Positions 9,817 to 21,671 of a DNA stretch of 64,000 nt are shown piece after piece; positions within the stretch are counted from its first letter, which is position 1, and each line of letters starts with the position of its first letter. The translations under genes were made by a program, and so were the position numbers. The DNA is from Botrytis cinerea B05.10 (taxonomy: Eukaryota > Ascomycota > Leotiomycetes > Helotiales > Sclerotiniaceae). The notes beneath the pieces were generated by a model. It had not been told where the DNA came from. It was given only the letters and a program-made list of their open reading frames with translations, and made no database searches. The DNA lies in assembly GCF_000143535.2 (NCBI RefSeq), contig NC_037310.1:1302001-1366000 (forward strand). Reading direction: 5' to 3'.

Positions 9817-12618
9817 CTATAACGCTCCTTCGAATCCCGGAACGTTGCCGCCCATAAACTGACCAAAAATATCTTCGCCGAAATAATTTCCAATATCGCC
9901 AACGCCAAACGTGATTCCCATTGCTTGTTCGAATCCATCCCCCATTGCAAAGCCTAGATCCATGTTTAGAGAAGGATCGATGTTTCCGGATATGTCGCCG
10001 TAGGCTTGAAGCATTTGGGCATTCATGGGGTTTAGAGATGGATCGTAGGTGGGAGGATATGGCTGCTGCTGTTGTTGTGCTGACCAGTCGTTTTGTGAGA
10101 CTGCGTATTGATTTTGGTTTTGAGCTTGATTTTGATTGTCGGAACGGGATCCACCGGAATTACCAGTTGCGACTTCACTAAGAAGCTGGAGGGGTGTATT
10201 CGCAGGGGCAGGACTGTAACCTGGTTTTCCGCTGCGTTGTGAGCCCATTTGTTGAGCATTCTGGTCTGCCTGATTTGCGCCTTCTCCAGAATTGTCACCG
10301 GTTGGTTTCATAGGGTCGCCGGCCTCTAGATTTTGTGTAGGTGTTGATTTGCCCTCTCGTTGACGGTGAAACCAGGTTTTCAACATTATAAGAACCATCA
10401 AGAATTTTGCAGCGGGTCGAGATCTCTCATCTGCTGCTGAGGCACGGAACACCTCGACCAGACCGTCAAGATAATGCTCCACTTTCATATTGTCCTTGAT
10501 GAAAACCTTGCCCAACTCACCGTTAGGGTTAGCTGCCGCAAAATACATCTTGATGAGGACCACGACGGCATAAGCCACTCTGACGAAGTGGGCAACAGGA
10601 AGACATCTAATAACATCAACTTCGAATTGCAGGAAAGTTTCAAAAATGCCGTCGATGGAAGTCAAGCAACAGGAAAGAGCGGAAATATGAGCAGCGGTCA
10701 AGACATCTGGGGTCTCTGAAGGGCCATGTAAAGCTGCCTCAGTAAATGGTGGCTTGAACTCTTCAACGTTGTGATCGACATGCATAGCAACTTCATGCAT
10801 ATAAAGGTTGATTACATGTTCCGTCAAAGTTAAAGATGCTGTGTGACACTGTCAGTAATTAATGTCTAATCTGGGGGCAGTTTACTCCTTACGCGTTTGA
10901 ACCTCAGGAGGTATGGACTTGCTCCATTTATCAAGCTCTTGTTCGAAACCTTTAAGAGCATACTGAACCTTGTGGTCGGAGATACTGATGCTCGCATTTG
11001 GGTCATCCATTGAAAATGATATTCCAACTTCCTCGGCAATTCGTTGACTGAGGGCCCATTGACATAACATGTTATCTGTAGGTGCTGCATCTGGCGAGTT
11101 CTGAAGTACATCAACAGATTCTGCCATAAATGGGGACCAACGAATGAGATTTGGTCGCCGTAAACCCATAGATGCATTACAACATAAAAAGTAGCAACCC
11201 AACCACGTACGTCTTGCTTCAATAGTTTCGGGGTCGGGATATGGTGTTCGGCGCCAAGGATGGTCTCTCCACAATCCTGCGCTCTTCATCTTATCAGTCC
11301 TACCACTCTTTCCTTTCTTGCCCATTCCGATATCAATTGCCATGACTGCCGCGATATGGATAAGTTGGTAGAATTTCAGCTCTTCAAAATGTTCTGGAGG
11401 CCAATACCAGAGAGTACTGACGAGAAGAGCTTGTATAAGCTCCAATGTCTTCTCGCCATTACAGATGATGCGATCTGCATAGAGACTCATCACTTCCTTC
11501 GTCAACTGTTTTTGAAGTGATGGAAAGTTTGTGCCTGAGCTAGCGCTCAAAATCGCCAAAAATAAAATTGGCTTTGTTTTGCGAATTTCTGAAGCAGTAG
11601 TACCCGCTGGAAAGACAACGGCCGGCATATGGGGAGCCATTCTTTCGACATAGCAATTGAACATTTTGGTAGCAATATCTGAAGTTATCAATCCTCTATC
11701 TACAACATCTGCATACTCGTGAGAAGGTGTTTGCTTTTGTTGCGCATTCCATGATGCTTGGGGCGCAGTGGAGTCGGGGGTCTTCTGTCCCATGAAGTTG
11801 GTAGTCATGAAAGAGTCAGCTGGATTACCATCTTGGCTCTCAGCATGCTTCCTCTTCTGACCTGCCATGACCATCGGGGGTGCAGATAATGTTTGGCTAT
11901 CGGGCTGAGAAGCTTTGGGATAGTTGGACCAGTCGTTGGAGTTCATTCGCGATTCAGGGGGGCCTGAGTAAGGCGACGCGAAACCTCCATTTGTAACCTG
12001 CTCATATGGATTTTGTCTTGCTGAATATTGCTGACCCTGCTCCTCAAGACTAGATTCAGCACCATGCCCTGTTGGTGTGGATGCTGATTTTGTTGCTTGC
12101 AAGGTAGCTGTTAATGCTTCCACCCTTTTCTCCAGCTCAGCAACTCTGCTATCTGCTTTCTTCTGCCTCTTTCGACTTGGGGCAGTAACGATGCATTGTC
12201 GATTAGCTTTGGTGCATCGTTTGCAAGGACCATCGAAATTGATCATATCAGGTTCGCATTTAACTTTCAATCCTCGACAAGCTTCGCAAGCTCTTGATCG
12301 CTTTGGATCAACCGACGCGTCTCCGAGCATGTGAGCATCGTCTTGAGTATGAGTCGCCGACTGGGGCGTTTGAGGCATGTAAATTTGAGATTGGTCTCCA
12401 TCGTGAATGGGTTGATGATACTGTTGTAGCTGTGCAAGCTGTGTGGGCGATGGACCGGATAATCGAGGTGCGCTTGCAGGAACTTGAGTGTTTAGATTAT
12501 GCAGTTGATGATGGGCTTCTGCATGTGGAAGCTGTTGAGGTTGTGCAAATGAATTTGTGTTAGATTCATCTCGAAGTCGAGGATCAATTTGACCCAGATT
12601 TAAAGGATTATTTTCCAT
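9817..12618 (-). CDS. Zn(II)2Cys6 fungal transcription factor
   Basis: Nuclear regulator of unknown target genes. Model on the minus strand: exon 1 12618-10893, intron 10892-10839 (54 nt), exon 2 10838-9817, 915 aa. The N-terminus is Gln/His-rich. The zinc cluster has Cys at 111, 114, 121, 132, 135 and 142 (C-x2-C-x6-C-x10-C-x2-C-x6-C), followed by a basic linker (RKRQKK) and a heptad-like coiled coil (RVAELEKRVEALTATL) for dimerisation. The middle (about 370-690) is a fungal-specific regulatory region with the WLGCYFLCCN and RRPNLIRW stretches; the C-terminus is Gln/Asn/Gly-rich and acidic, a likely activation region. The RACEACRGLKVKCEPD form recalls the WAR1 group of regulators; that is a guess from memory. 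The start is the first ATG; the frame continues open upstream without another ATG. Confidence 0.88.
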
Positions 12619-13286
12619 TGCGATTGTTGATTTCGTGCCGACTGTCCGATCGGAGAGTTGTGATGCCGTGGATGCGATGGTCAAAAGATCCGTTGTTGTA
12701 AATTTTAGCGCTAGTAGGTTCGAGGTAAGAGAAAAGCTGGGGAAGCAACAAGACAAGACAAAACAAAACAAAACAAGTAACAATGATGATAATATACGTG
12801 TGAATGGAGGGATTGTTTGTCATACGACTTTTTGTATACTAGTTGTGGCTTATCTTACACGCAATTTATGTTGAACAAAAAGTTGTCTATTGATTTGAAG
12901 GAATTAAATTCTATTCTATGTAACATGTGTGATAGATGGATGATTCATTAGTAGTCGTAGTTCGTAGTCCAATAATCATAGCAATACGGATGTCTATAAA
13001 GTTGGAGCGTGTGTATGGTACGACCTTACTTATTACTCAATCACAACTCATCTAGCCTACCCCGTTATTGTCTGCTTGAGAACTAGACATTCCAGAAGAC
13101 GTCGACCTCTCACGTCCAGTTTGTCGTCGGATGAGACTTCGCTATAATCAAACGCTACCTACTCTACTCTGCTTGACCTTGTCTTCCAACTGGAAGTCCT
13201 TGGTTGCGGGGCGACTCACAAAACTACCTGGCGTCGATGAATCCCACGGCCCTTAACATCATCTAGATATACGCATATATATATTC
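12619..13286. other. Divergent promoter region
   Basis: Separates the minus-strand Zn2Cys6 gene from the plus-strand PSI-domain gene. It has an AAAAC-type short repeat at about 12755-12777 in the presumed leader of the regulator gene and an AT run (ATATATATAT) near 13274 close to the start of the PSI gene. No other gene is seen. Confidence 0.55.
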
Positions 13287-13806
13287 ATGATGAACACAAA
13301 CACGCCAGGCAGATTCAACGAGAATCACGCTTCAGATGACTTGCTTAATAAATGCTGGGGACATCAAGACTGCCGGGATTGTTTGTCAGTAGGCCCTTGC
13401 TCGTGGTGTGCCGTATCCTCTACCTGCGTTCCAAATACATCTCCCATGAAGATCCTCGCACCTATTTTCAGCAGTAATATCTGTCCCCTCTGGTCTGAGC
13501 GGTGGGAGTTGAGAGCAAGACCGCTGGGATGTCACGTTTCAACGTAAGTGGCGCTCAAGTTGATCGCGTGTGTTTCAAGACTAATCGAGGCTCAGCATCA
13601 CATTTTTGACATTCCTTGGGTCAATATATGGAACACTTTTGGCATTGGGGATTATCCTTCTTGTAATGAAGTGTTTGCAACCTGGAGAAAGGAATCAAAG
13701 GTGGTGGAAGATCTCGAGGCAATATCCAAGGAAGTTCTGGAAAAGGAAGGACTCGGGAGTGATGGAAGCAGATGATCCCCCAGAATCCCGACCATTATTA
13801 GAATAG
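13287..13806 (+). CDS. PSI-domain single-pass membrane protein
   Basis: Small membrane protein of unknown role. Model: exons 13287-13543 and 13596-13806, intron 52 nt, 155 aa. Residues about 18-50 carry a cysteine-rich plexin-semaphorin-integrin (PSI) motif: CWGHQDCRDCLSVGPCSWC and a further Cys before VPN. One hydrophobic segment follows the splice junction (about residues 87-112, FLGSIYGTLLALGIILLVM), then a basic, Trp-containing tail (RWWKISRQYPRKFWKRK) and an acidic end. There is no clear N-terminal signal peptide, so an N-out, C-in anchor is inferred. Proteins of this layout recur in filamentous ascomycetes without known function. A second ATG directly follows the first. Confidence 0.8.
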
Positions 13807-14700
13807 GTTTGAATCAAAGTACCTCGAACAAAGTGATCTTTTGGGCAATGGATACATAGTTCAATGACTGGCTTGGCAGCTCTTTCCCATTCTCTCATGT
13901 CTTTTCCCACTTTCAGATCCCTACCCCATGAGACTTGTCTATGGTTGATCCTTCAATACTTGCTTGAGAGTCTCCTTCCACACACTCACTTCCTAAAGCT
14001 CTTCCCTTTCTAGATCCCATATGCCAATCTTCTTCTTCCCCAAAAAGGTCCAACAAGTGCATCATATGGGTGATATATCATCACCCCTCTTCTGCCATCC
14101 TCTTTTACGCAACACCCAGACTCTCCATTTGGTATTCCTACACTCGCTTCCATATTTGTTTAGAAAATATCTCATGGTTCTTCTGTCGATCCTCTGCTTC
14201 TCTGGATCCCTCCTCATGTTGGCTCTATGAGCTCTCGCGCCCTTTTCCAATCTTTGGCCCTCCTGTGGCCTCCTCATATGCAAATCCTTCATCACTTTCC
14301 TATCTGCTATATACTTTGCAGAATGATTCAATGTGTGAACTCCCAAAAACAATTGGGATGCTCCCCTAGGCCGGCAATAGTCGAAGACAAAACATTCGCG
14401 GTAGAGCTCTCCTATATCTCAACCTTCTGCAGGGAACACGAGAGATTTCAGATTTTTCCGGCGTGTCGTCCAACATCTTCACCCAATCATCATACATACA
14501 ATGAAGCTGCCTTTAAAAGTCATCATGGCCAAAGGATGAGCCTTGGAAGCATTCGAGAGCAACTATGTATTCTATGACAGTTCAGAAAAGAATTGTGAAA
14601 TTAAATGTGTGAATTAAATATGCTAATAGAACTAAACGGAGAATTCACAAGGCTTTCAAAAGAGGCATAAATATTATCGTATATCACAAATAGTACTGCC
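13807..14700. other. Intergenic between convergent genes
   Basis: Pyrimidine-rich stretch (about 13960-14300) between the PSI gene and the MoaD-like gene, which point toward each other. Overlapping frames on both strands (14062-14369) look like composition effects. I see no gene. Confidence 0.5.
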
Positions 14701-14985
14701 TCACCCAGAGCTCACTGGCGGGATAATGGCTACCTCATCCGCATCTTTGATGATTATTTCCGTGTTGTCAGAGCCTGTCTCTGGGATATCAACATACTCT
14801 AAGTTGATAGTCACTAAGCAACTGCGCAAGACATTGTCTTTCATTCCATTGTATCGATCCTCTAAAGTGTCGAACAATCCTGAAAGAGGGAGAGGTGCAG
14901 CAAAAGTCTCGGAGTCCTTTGAAGTGTATGAGCTAGCAGTAGCAAAATAAAGAACAGTGAAGTGTCCTTCCTTGGAGTCAGACAT
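14701..14985 (-). CDS. Molybdopterin synthase small subunit (MoaD/MOCS2A/CnxG type)
   Basis: Sulfur-carrier subunit that, as a C-terminal thiocarboxylate, gives sulfur to precursor Z in molybdenum cofactor synthesis, needed for nitrate reductase and xanthine dehydrogenase. Single exon, 94 aa, ubiquitin-like fold expected. The N-terminal strand HFTVLYFATASSYT and the C-terminal DADEVAIIPPVSSG match the family. The protein ends Ser-Gly, not the Gly-Gly usual for animal and bacterial forms; the terminal Gly that is activated is present. I chose the ATG at 14985; an open frame extends 9 bases further with only a TTG. It faces the CYT-4-like gene across a 535-base divergent promoter. Confidence 0.87.
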   Translation of the reverse strand: MSDSKEGHFTVLYFATASSYTSKDSETFAAPLPLSGLFDTLEDRYNGMKDNVLRSCLVTINLEYVDIPETGSDNTEIIIKDADEVAIIPPVSSG

Positions 14986-15520
14986 GCTCTCCAAAAAACC
15001 TGTGAGAAACGACCATTAGTCATAGGCCATGATCCAAGTAGAATACAGATATGCAAGAGGTTATGAAAAGTCAGAGATCTTGGTGTAGACCACAGCGAAA
15101 TATTGTCGAAACAACATATCTTCAGGTAATACATGCTAATTTTTGTTCATCATACAAGTTGTATAGTAGTACAAGGGGAAGTTGTCGAGTGACGCTAGAC
15201 AGACAGGAATGTATCTTACCTCAATATAAAAGCTCCAGAGCTTCAGTTCTTGTTGTGCCGTTATAATGAACTGATGGCTTATGGGAAAGATTTACCATTT
15301 GACGTTGTGCGAAGAAAAAGTAGAAAATAAATACTGAGACTGTGCTCCAGGGGGAGCTTGGGCCATATCTTAATCACTTCACGTGCAAACGCGATAACGT
15401 CGTGTAGAACGTTATCAATGAATCGGAGAAATTTTGCCGATTAAATTATTTACATTCCCATAAGTCTATATAAGTGCACGTCAATTGTCACAGTGTGCGA
15501 AGACGAGACGTGCGAAGACT
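14986..15520. promoter_or_regulatory. Divergent promoter of the MoaD-like and CYT-4-like genes
   Basis: A 535-base shared upstream region. It includes TCACGTG at about 15377-15383, the core E-box for basic helix-loop-helix factors, and AT-rich sequence with TATATAAG near 15466 close to the exonuclease start. Site assignments are by sequence only. Confidence 0.4.
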
Positions 15521-18500
15521 ATGTTGAGGACTTCTCAGCTTTCAAGAAAGAATGTGCGACCATTCGTATGCTGGAAGTGTCTCGCAAACTTTCATTGCGG
15601 GGCATTAACTGGAAGGCGACAACCGCCACAAGGCCCAGATGGAAACGGCCAATCGAGGCAAAAGACAGTGTTAAGGCGAGGCACGAAGTCGTTCAGCACC
15701 AGCCATGTAGTAAGTAAAACTTTTCATTCGGTCAAATTTACTTTCCTGACTTAGTTTTCAGAGCCGAGCCGAAATAGAGACGCAAAATTACAAACTTCCC
15801 GGTTCGTCTGATATTTTGTACAAACGGAAGGAAGGGTTGGTGCCGATCAGAAAGCGGCTAGAAGCATGGGAGGCAGAGCATGCCAGTCAATATATTCCTG
15901 TCACAATCAATGACGATGCTTCGCCCGGAAGTCTGGACAATGCCAGTAGTCGAATCCAAGACACCAAGTTCGAAATCGATGACGAAGAGGATGCAGTGCA
16001 TGATGACATCTCTAGTGTTAGATTTGACGATTTGGTCGATGTTGGAAGCAGACGCGGATTCTTGATTCCCGGAGACCTCGTTGAAGTTATGTGTGTCTAC
16101 TCACTACACCCCCATTAGAATTTGAATGCAGAACTGACATAAGTCTACTAGTGGCAAAGGGCAAAGACAGGAACTTGCAATATACATACGCGATGTCGGC
16201 AGACTTTCCGAATTCTATACAATGTCTGGTACTTTGATTAAGGGCTCTTTGAAATCTACACACTTTTATGTACCAGGCTTCGTTAGCAACGACGAATTGG
16301 ACATAATTCGACCCTTTCTATTATCGCCTGAAGCTGGGCAATCGGACGGTTCCAATATACACAAATTCGATCAACAAATTCCTAGAGAAGCCACCAAGCC
16401 TATGTTGGAAAAGATGCATAGGTTCTGGGATGAATCCGAAGAGCTTTATCAAAGCACTTTTTCCAAGCTAGATCATGCCCACAATCTTGTTGCTAAAGAT
16501 AAATCTTTCAGGTATGCTACATTAGTTGAGCTGGCCAACGAAATTATTCCTCAAAGCAATTCAAGAGCGGAGAATGGATCATATTCATACCCTGTATTGT
16601 ATGCCCTACATCGTTCTCTTATGCGCGATGAAGTTGGGTTTCGACCACAATTGAGGGGGGCGACTAGAACCGGCGGGCAGTACGAAATTAGCTCCAAAGC
16701 AGAGGTAAAGAACATCATGTTCGTTGTCGAGGAAATTCGCAAGTACCAAAGATCCTTGGAGAAGGATTCAATGTTTAGAAAGAGCTCTTTAATTAAATGG
16801 GTCAAAGATTGTCAAAAAGTTATAGACGAAAGTCGCAAATCACGTCAACTCACAACTCATGGTACCATTAAACCGCTAACTACATTGGATGAGAAACTAA
16901 AACTTTCACGCCAAGTTGATCTATCGCCATATACAGAGTTTTTAAAGTCATGGGCGGCTTTCCGGACCATTGATCGCAACTCCACAATAAATTCAGCGGG
17001 CTCCATCCTTCTTCGAGTTATAGCACGATACGAGGACTTCCAATTGGATCAAAGCACTGCGTGGACTTTCTTGCAAGAAATTGGTGAGATTCATCCTACA
17101 GCAAACCGAGTAGCCTATGATCTTAGAGTTCATAGTCACGGGTGCAACGATATTCCTCAGAAAGACTGCTTAACTTCTGAAGATAGCATGTCGGCTCTTC
17201 GAGCGGAGTTTCATCTGCCGGTTTACTGTATTGATTCTGTGGATGCTCATGAAGTTGATGATGGAGTATCAATCGAACGCACTGAAACACCAAACGAGTA
17301 TTGGATTCATGTTCATGCGGCCGATCCTGCCTCGCGGTTAGAAGCAAAGGGTGAGTTTGCAGATGAGATTTCAGATCGTACTGAAACCATCTATTCGCCA
17401 AAAGAAGTGTATTTCTTATTGCCGTCTGATTTCGTGCAAAATAATCTCAGTCTCGACACTAACCGTCCCTCTTTGACGTTTAGCGCCAAGATGAACTTGA
17501 ATGGTGACATACTGGATACAAGGATATCTCCACGCACCCTTTTAGATGTAAAGTTTATGACCCCCAAGGTAGTTGCTGAAGTCATTACCGGAAGTGATTC
17601 TACAGAATCCAATATCACTTCCACTTCCAGCACTGTTGGCTCCCCTATCGCACATACTTCGGAGAAGAGAACTATGCTGCAAAGTCATCAGCTTTCTGAC
17701 GAGCACAAGGAAGACCTTCGAATACTACATATGATTGGCGATGCTCGGCTCAAGCAACGTATAGCTCAAGGTGGTGTTTCCATGAGCTCTGCCAATGTTG
17801 ATGTATCAGTGTCACCCACAGCGGGAACAATCCAATTGCAGAAAGAAGAATCTAGTAGTCCGGGTTCAAAGATAGACACAGTTGCACCACTTATGTTAAT
17901 TGCGGCAGAGGTCGCAGCACGATGGTGCTACGATAGAGGGGTTCCAATCCCTTATCGTGTAACTCCTCGCAACAAAAGCAAAAAAGATCCGATGGAATTT
18001 TATAGGGAAGTCGTATTACCTTCACTGGACGAGCATGGCCACCCTCCAATCAATATTGCTCTGCAATATTTTCGATTACTTGGTACAATACTTCCATCTA
18101 CTATCCCAGGCCCGCACGTGGCTGTTGGCGTCAAAATGATGGCCAAGTGTACAAGTCCTCTGCGCCGATACGGTGATTTGCTACTTCATTGGCAAGTCCA
18201 CGCTGCACTTCGGGAAGAAGCACGCTTGGGGCATGATCTTAAAAATAACACCAAGGAAGATTTTCTTCCATTCTCAAAAGTCGAGCTTGATCGCATCATT
18301 TCCCATCTTGATGCTCGCGAAAGAATGATTAAACAAGGCAACAGGGATTCTATTAGACATTGGCTATGCCATTTCTTGATTCGCGCATGGCAGTTTAAAG
18401 AGGCACCTCTTCCCCCTACCTTCAAATTTGTCGCTAGCGAAGATGTTACATATAGTAGCACGTGGGGCAAGTTGGACTTTTTTGATGCACCCGCTAAATT

Positions 18501-18627
18501 GGAAGGATCTGAGAAATTTGATATTGAGGATGTCAAAGCTGGCGATCTACTGGAAGTAGAATTGGAGGATATAAATGTATACTTACGCAGCATAACTGTC
18601 AAGGCAATTCGTCGTTTGAAACAATAA
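15521..18627 (+). CDS. Mitochondrial RNase II family exoribonuclease, CYT-4-like
   Basis: Probable 3'-5' exoribonuclease of the mitochondrial degradosome, acting in turnover and 3' processing of mitochondrial RNA and in intron RNA metabolism, like Neurospora CYT-4 and yeast Dss1. Model: exons 15521-15709, 15762-16090 and 16152-18627 (introns 52 and 61 nt), 997 aa. The first exon gives a basic, Ser/Arg-rich leader (MLRTSQLSRKNVRPF, later SFSTSHV) typical of matrix targeting. The RNB domain begins near residue 528 with the acidic signature IDSVDAHEVDDGVSIE holding the metal-binding aspartates, and extends to the RRYGDLLLHWQ segment; a low-conservation stretch (about 650-710, Ser/Thr-rich) interrupts it. 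The C-terminus (about 890-997) resembles an S1-like fold. The splicing keeps the frame IPGDLVEVIGKGQRQELAIY across intron 2, which supports the model. Confidence 0.92.
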
Positions 18628-19039
18628 CAAACATTTGTCCATTAAATCCAGTTAGAAAAATAGTCAAGAATTGATGCGACGTGTTTATTCACTGAATCAG
18701 ATAGCTTTTCCCAAACTGGACACTAGCTGACATGTGCTATGTATGAACTGGATGATATTCCTAGCTATTTTTTCGTGATCGTTATTTTGATTAGTATTAA
18801 ACCTCTTTCAGGAATGTTGTTGCCATCAGGAGCACGTTTCTACATTCCACGGGCAGATTCTTCACCATTTCTCTTGACTGGAATTTTGCCCCTCCCCCCT
18901 TCAGATTGATCCTCATAGATCATAATCTTTCTTCTACAATGGTTATAAATTACATGACGGTTAGAACAAGTTGCTCCATTCACTCGTTGTATTCTAGTTT
19001 TTTTACTAACCCACTGTACAATCACTTATAGCCACAGTT
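18628..19039. other. Short intergenic region
   Basis: About 410 bases holding the 3' end of the exonuclease gene and the promoter of the serine-rich protein gene. No further feature is seen. Confidence 0.5.
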
Positions 19040-19691
19040 ATGCAGTTTCAACCCTCCATTCTCACTCCTTTCTTCGCCCTTTTCACAAACGCTCAATCCA
19101 TCAGTTTTCCTGATATCAGTATCCCATCCACACCTAAAACTGATATAGCCAACGGCCAATTATCCTCATCCTCATCCTCATTTTCATCATCTTCCAGCTC
19201 TTTTGCAAACGGTCAAGGAAGCAGCAATATCCAGCAAGTTAGCACAACGTGTAATTCCGACGCCAACTGCGAAACTCGGGTCAATGGCATCGTTAATGGG
19301 ACCGCGGTAGACGCTACAACTCTTGGAACATCAACTGTGAGGATAATTAGCACGAGCACGATTCCTGCTGCTAGTGGGACCTCACAGCAGAGTGAGCAGA
19401 CTGCTGGTCCTATTCGGAACGGAGGGTTGCTCGGGGGAAATGCAGATTTGGCAACGAGTGGAACGGCGGGGAGTACTGTGATTGTTACGAAAACGGCGTC
19501 TGCAAATCCCACTGGTGTGGCGAAGGTGCAGGATACGAGTAGTGAAGCTAGAAGGGGAATTGGTAGGACCGTACGTCTTCCTTCGTATATTTCATGGCTT
19601 CAAAAGGGGCACTGAGACTAACCAATGCCGATTCTAGGGAAATATAATGACGTTGGCACTTGGGATTGCAATCGGGGCTTTGGCACTGTAG
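19040..19691 (+). CDS. Serine-rich secreted protein, probably GPI-anchored
   Basis: Likely cell-surface protein of unknown role. Model: exons 19040-19570 and 19638-19691, intron 67 nt, 194 aa. Residues 1-20 form a signal peptide (MQFQPSILTPFFALFTNAQS). A pure serine/phenylalanine stretch follows near 42-57, then a Ser/Thr-rich region with two close cysteines (TTCNSDANCETRV) and NGT glycosylation sequons. Exon 2 encodes only GNIMTLALGIAIGALAL, a hydrophobic tail directly at the C-terminus, as expected for a GPI attachment signal. Without the splice the protein would end in a hydrophilic tail, so the intron matters for anchoring. It lies just outside the siderophore genes; a link to iron is not suggested by its sequence. 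Confidence 0.75.
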
Positions 19692-20260
19692 GCGTCGGTC
19701 TTGGAGTGTTTTTATTCGTCGTATTGTTAAGAGTATGGTCATTGACGCTGTTCTTTCGTTTACAGGAGAAGGGGCAGTACATAAGGTTCGATGGTTGAAT
19801 CGCTACCATAAAAGTAGGGCACTGGTCTTTTAAGATTCTGAACATGGATATAGGAGCTGCGCGGAGTTTCTTGGGGTTCTCAGTACAGGAGTAGCTGCTG
19901 GTATTTTTCTTAAACAGATGTGTGACTTTGGTCTGCTAAATTATTTTCACTTGTGTACTTTGCGGTCTGCATTGGCTTCTTTGCTTGATAATGAAATAAG
20001 CAAGAAAACTTATGACTGTAACATCACCCATTATTTCTCCTGATTGTGGGTTACCTTGTGTTAAAAAATTACATCAACAATTCTGGCTAGAGAGCCTCTC
20101 ATTACCGACTCGCCTCAACAAGAAATGCACACTGGTTAGATTTCGCTTTTATTATTGAAATTACATGGTTTGCCCGCTTTTGAACCCAATTTTCATATCT
20201 CCAACAACTAATATATACAAATCATTCTCATCTCCATAGCGCATCTTAGCTATTTTAATC
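19692..20260. other. Intergenic between convergent genes
   Basis: 3' flanks of the GPI-protein gene and of the SidF-type gene. No gene or notable repeat. Confidence 0.55.
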
Positions 20261-21671
20261 TTACAACTTCGGGGCGTAAATCGAATTCCACGCTGCTCGA
20301 TCTGCAGATTCCAAGGGCTGTTTTCTTCCATCCCAGAACAGAGGACATAGCTGGAACCATTTTTCTCGGCTGCAAATTGAATGAACTGATCGTTTGTGGC
20401 CCAAATCAACATACTTTCCAATGGTAAGACCTTGGGCGTTCTCGTAAGACAGGATAGTACCACCTGTTGCCTTGGGCTCACCAACTGCATTCACAGTTCG
20501 TGGATCGTCGAGGAATACATAATGGATACAGCTTGAATACCAGGCGTTAACACGCTGTGGACCACGGAACGATGCATCGCCGACAAGAGAGTGGCGTCCG
20601 CGATCATAGTCTCCAGCGTTGTAGTGAGCGCCATAGTGATCCTCCTGAAGTTTCATGTTAGTATGAATGGAGTAATGCAGAAATGAGCCGCAAAGAGAAA
20701 TATTGACTTACTTTTGCCCAGTAAAGTTCGAAATAAGAGAATCGGGTATCGTTGAAGCGTCCAAATAGACACAGCACGTGAGGATCAAAGTTTAATTTGC
20801 GTAGATACTCACGATGCTGGTCTAATGTTCCAGTTTCGTTCCAGCCCTTGGCAACACGAGGATCATTTTGCCACGTGTTGAAGGTCTTCAAATGTGCATC
20901 GTTTTGCCAATCAACAACTTCGAGAGAGAAGTGCTCGTCCAACTCGGGAATATAGCGACTGTAGCAAATGGATCCTGGGTGTGGCTTAGGACGACGTGTT
21001 GGATGTTGAGTGTAAACCGCTTCTTCGGGGAATTTCATGGTGAGTTGGTAGTTCTCGGGCATGACTGGATATTGAGCCAGAGATCCTCGGACTGGACCAT
21101 CGGTACCATCTCCAATTACCCAAATTGGGCGTGGGCCAAGTGGTGAGGCTGCTCCTTGCCAGAATGCACCTCTGAGAATCAACAACTCTTCGGTGGGCAA
21201 TGCGGTTGTTGCCGCGCTTGAGAAACGCCATGGTTTTGGGTGCTCAATTCCCAAACCAGTAGATAGCAACTCGCTTCGGATAACCTCCTTCTCGGAGCCA
21301 CTCAAAGTTAGTCGGAAATACTCCAATGTTGGATGGGCGAGATATATTGCGTGGACCACATTCCAGATTTGACCCAATGCAGGAGCATTGTTTCCTGCCC
21401 ATTCGAAAGTGGTTTGTGGGCTTCGACATGCTCTTCCCCAGGCTGTGTTGTCAGATAGAGGGGGGCATTCTTCTTCGCTCCTGGTCACCAAATCAAGCCA
21501 TGAAAGAGAGTCGGAATGCAATTGCTGAGGTAAAGGCTTTCCAGATGTTTGTTGCTGACTATCTAATGTCAAAGTATGTGTAGCTGGTGTTGTTTCCTCG
21601 TTGGTATCTACTCGATATGTAGTCAAAAAAGGATGTGGTAATTTTACCAGAGGGTATTTGTGTGGTGCCAT
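20261..21671 (-). CDS. sidF: Hydroxyornithine transacylase, SidF type
   Basis: Transfers the anhydromevalonyl group from its CoA ester to N5-hydroxyornithine, building the monomer of fusarinine siderophores. Model on the minus strand: exon 1 21671-20712, intron 20711-20645 (67 nt), exon 2 20644-20261, 447 aa, near the usual SidF length. The N-terminal half is variable; the C-terminal half is an acyltransferase (GNAT/IucB-like) domain: ISWLD-poor start, [35 protein letters not shown] joined at the splice to [23 protein letters not shown], with the conserved GxHxLVGD-type core. The C-terminal tripeptide is PKL, a possible variant peroxisomal PTS1 signal, in line with the peroxisomal location known for Aspergillus SidF. 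It diverges from the SidH gene across 772 bases and lies next to the NPS6 gene, which settles the pathway. Confidence 0.92.
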
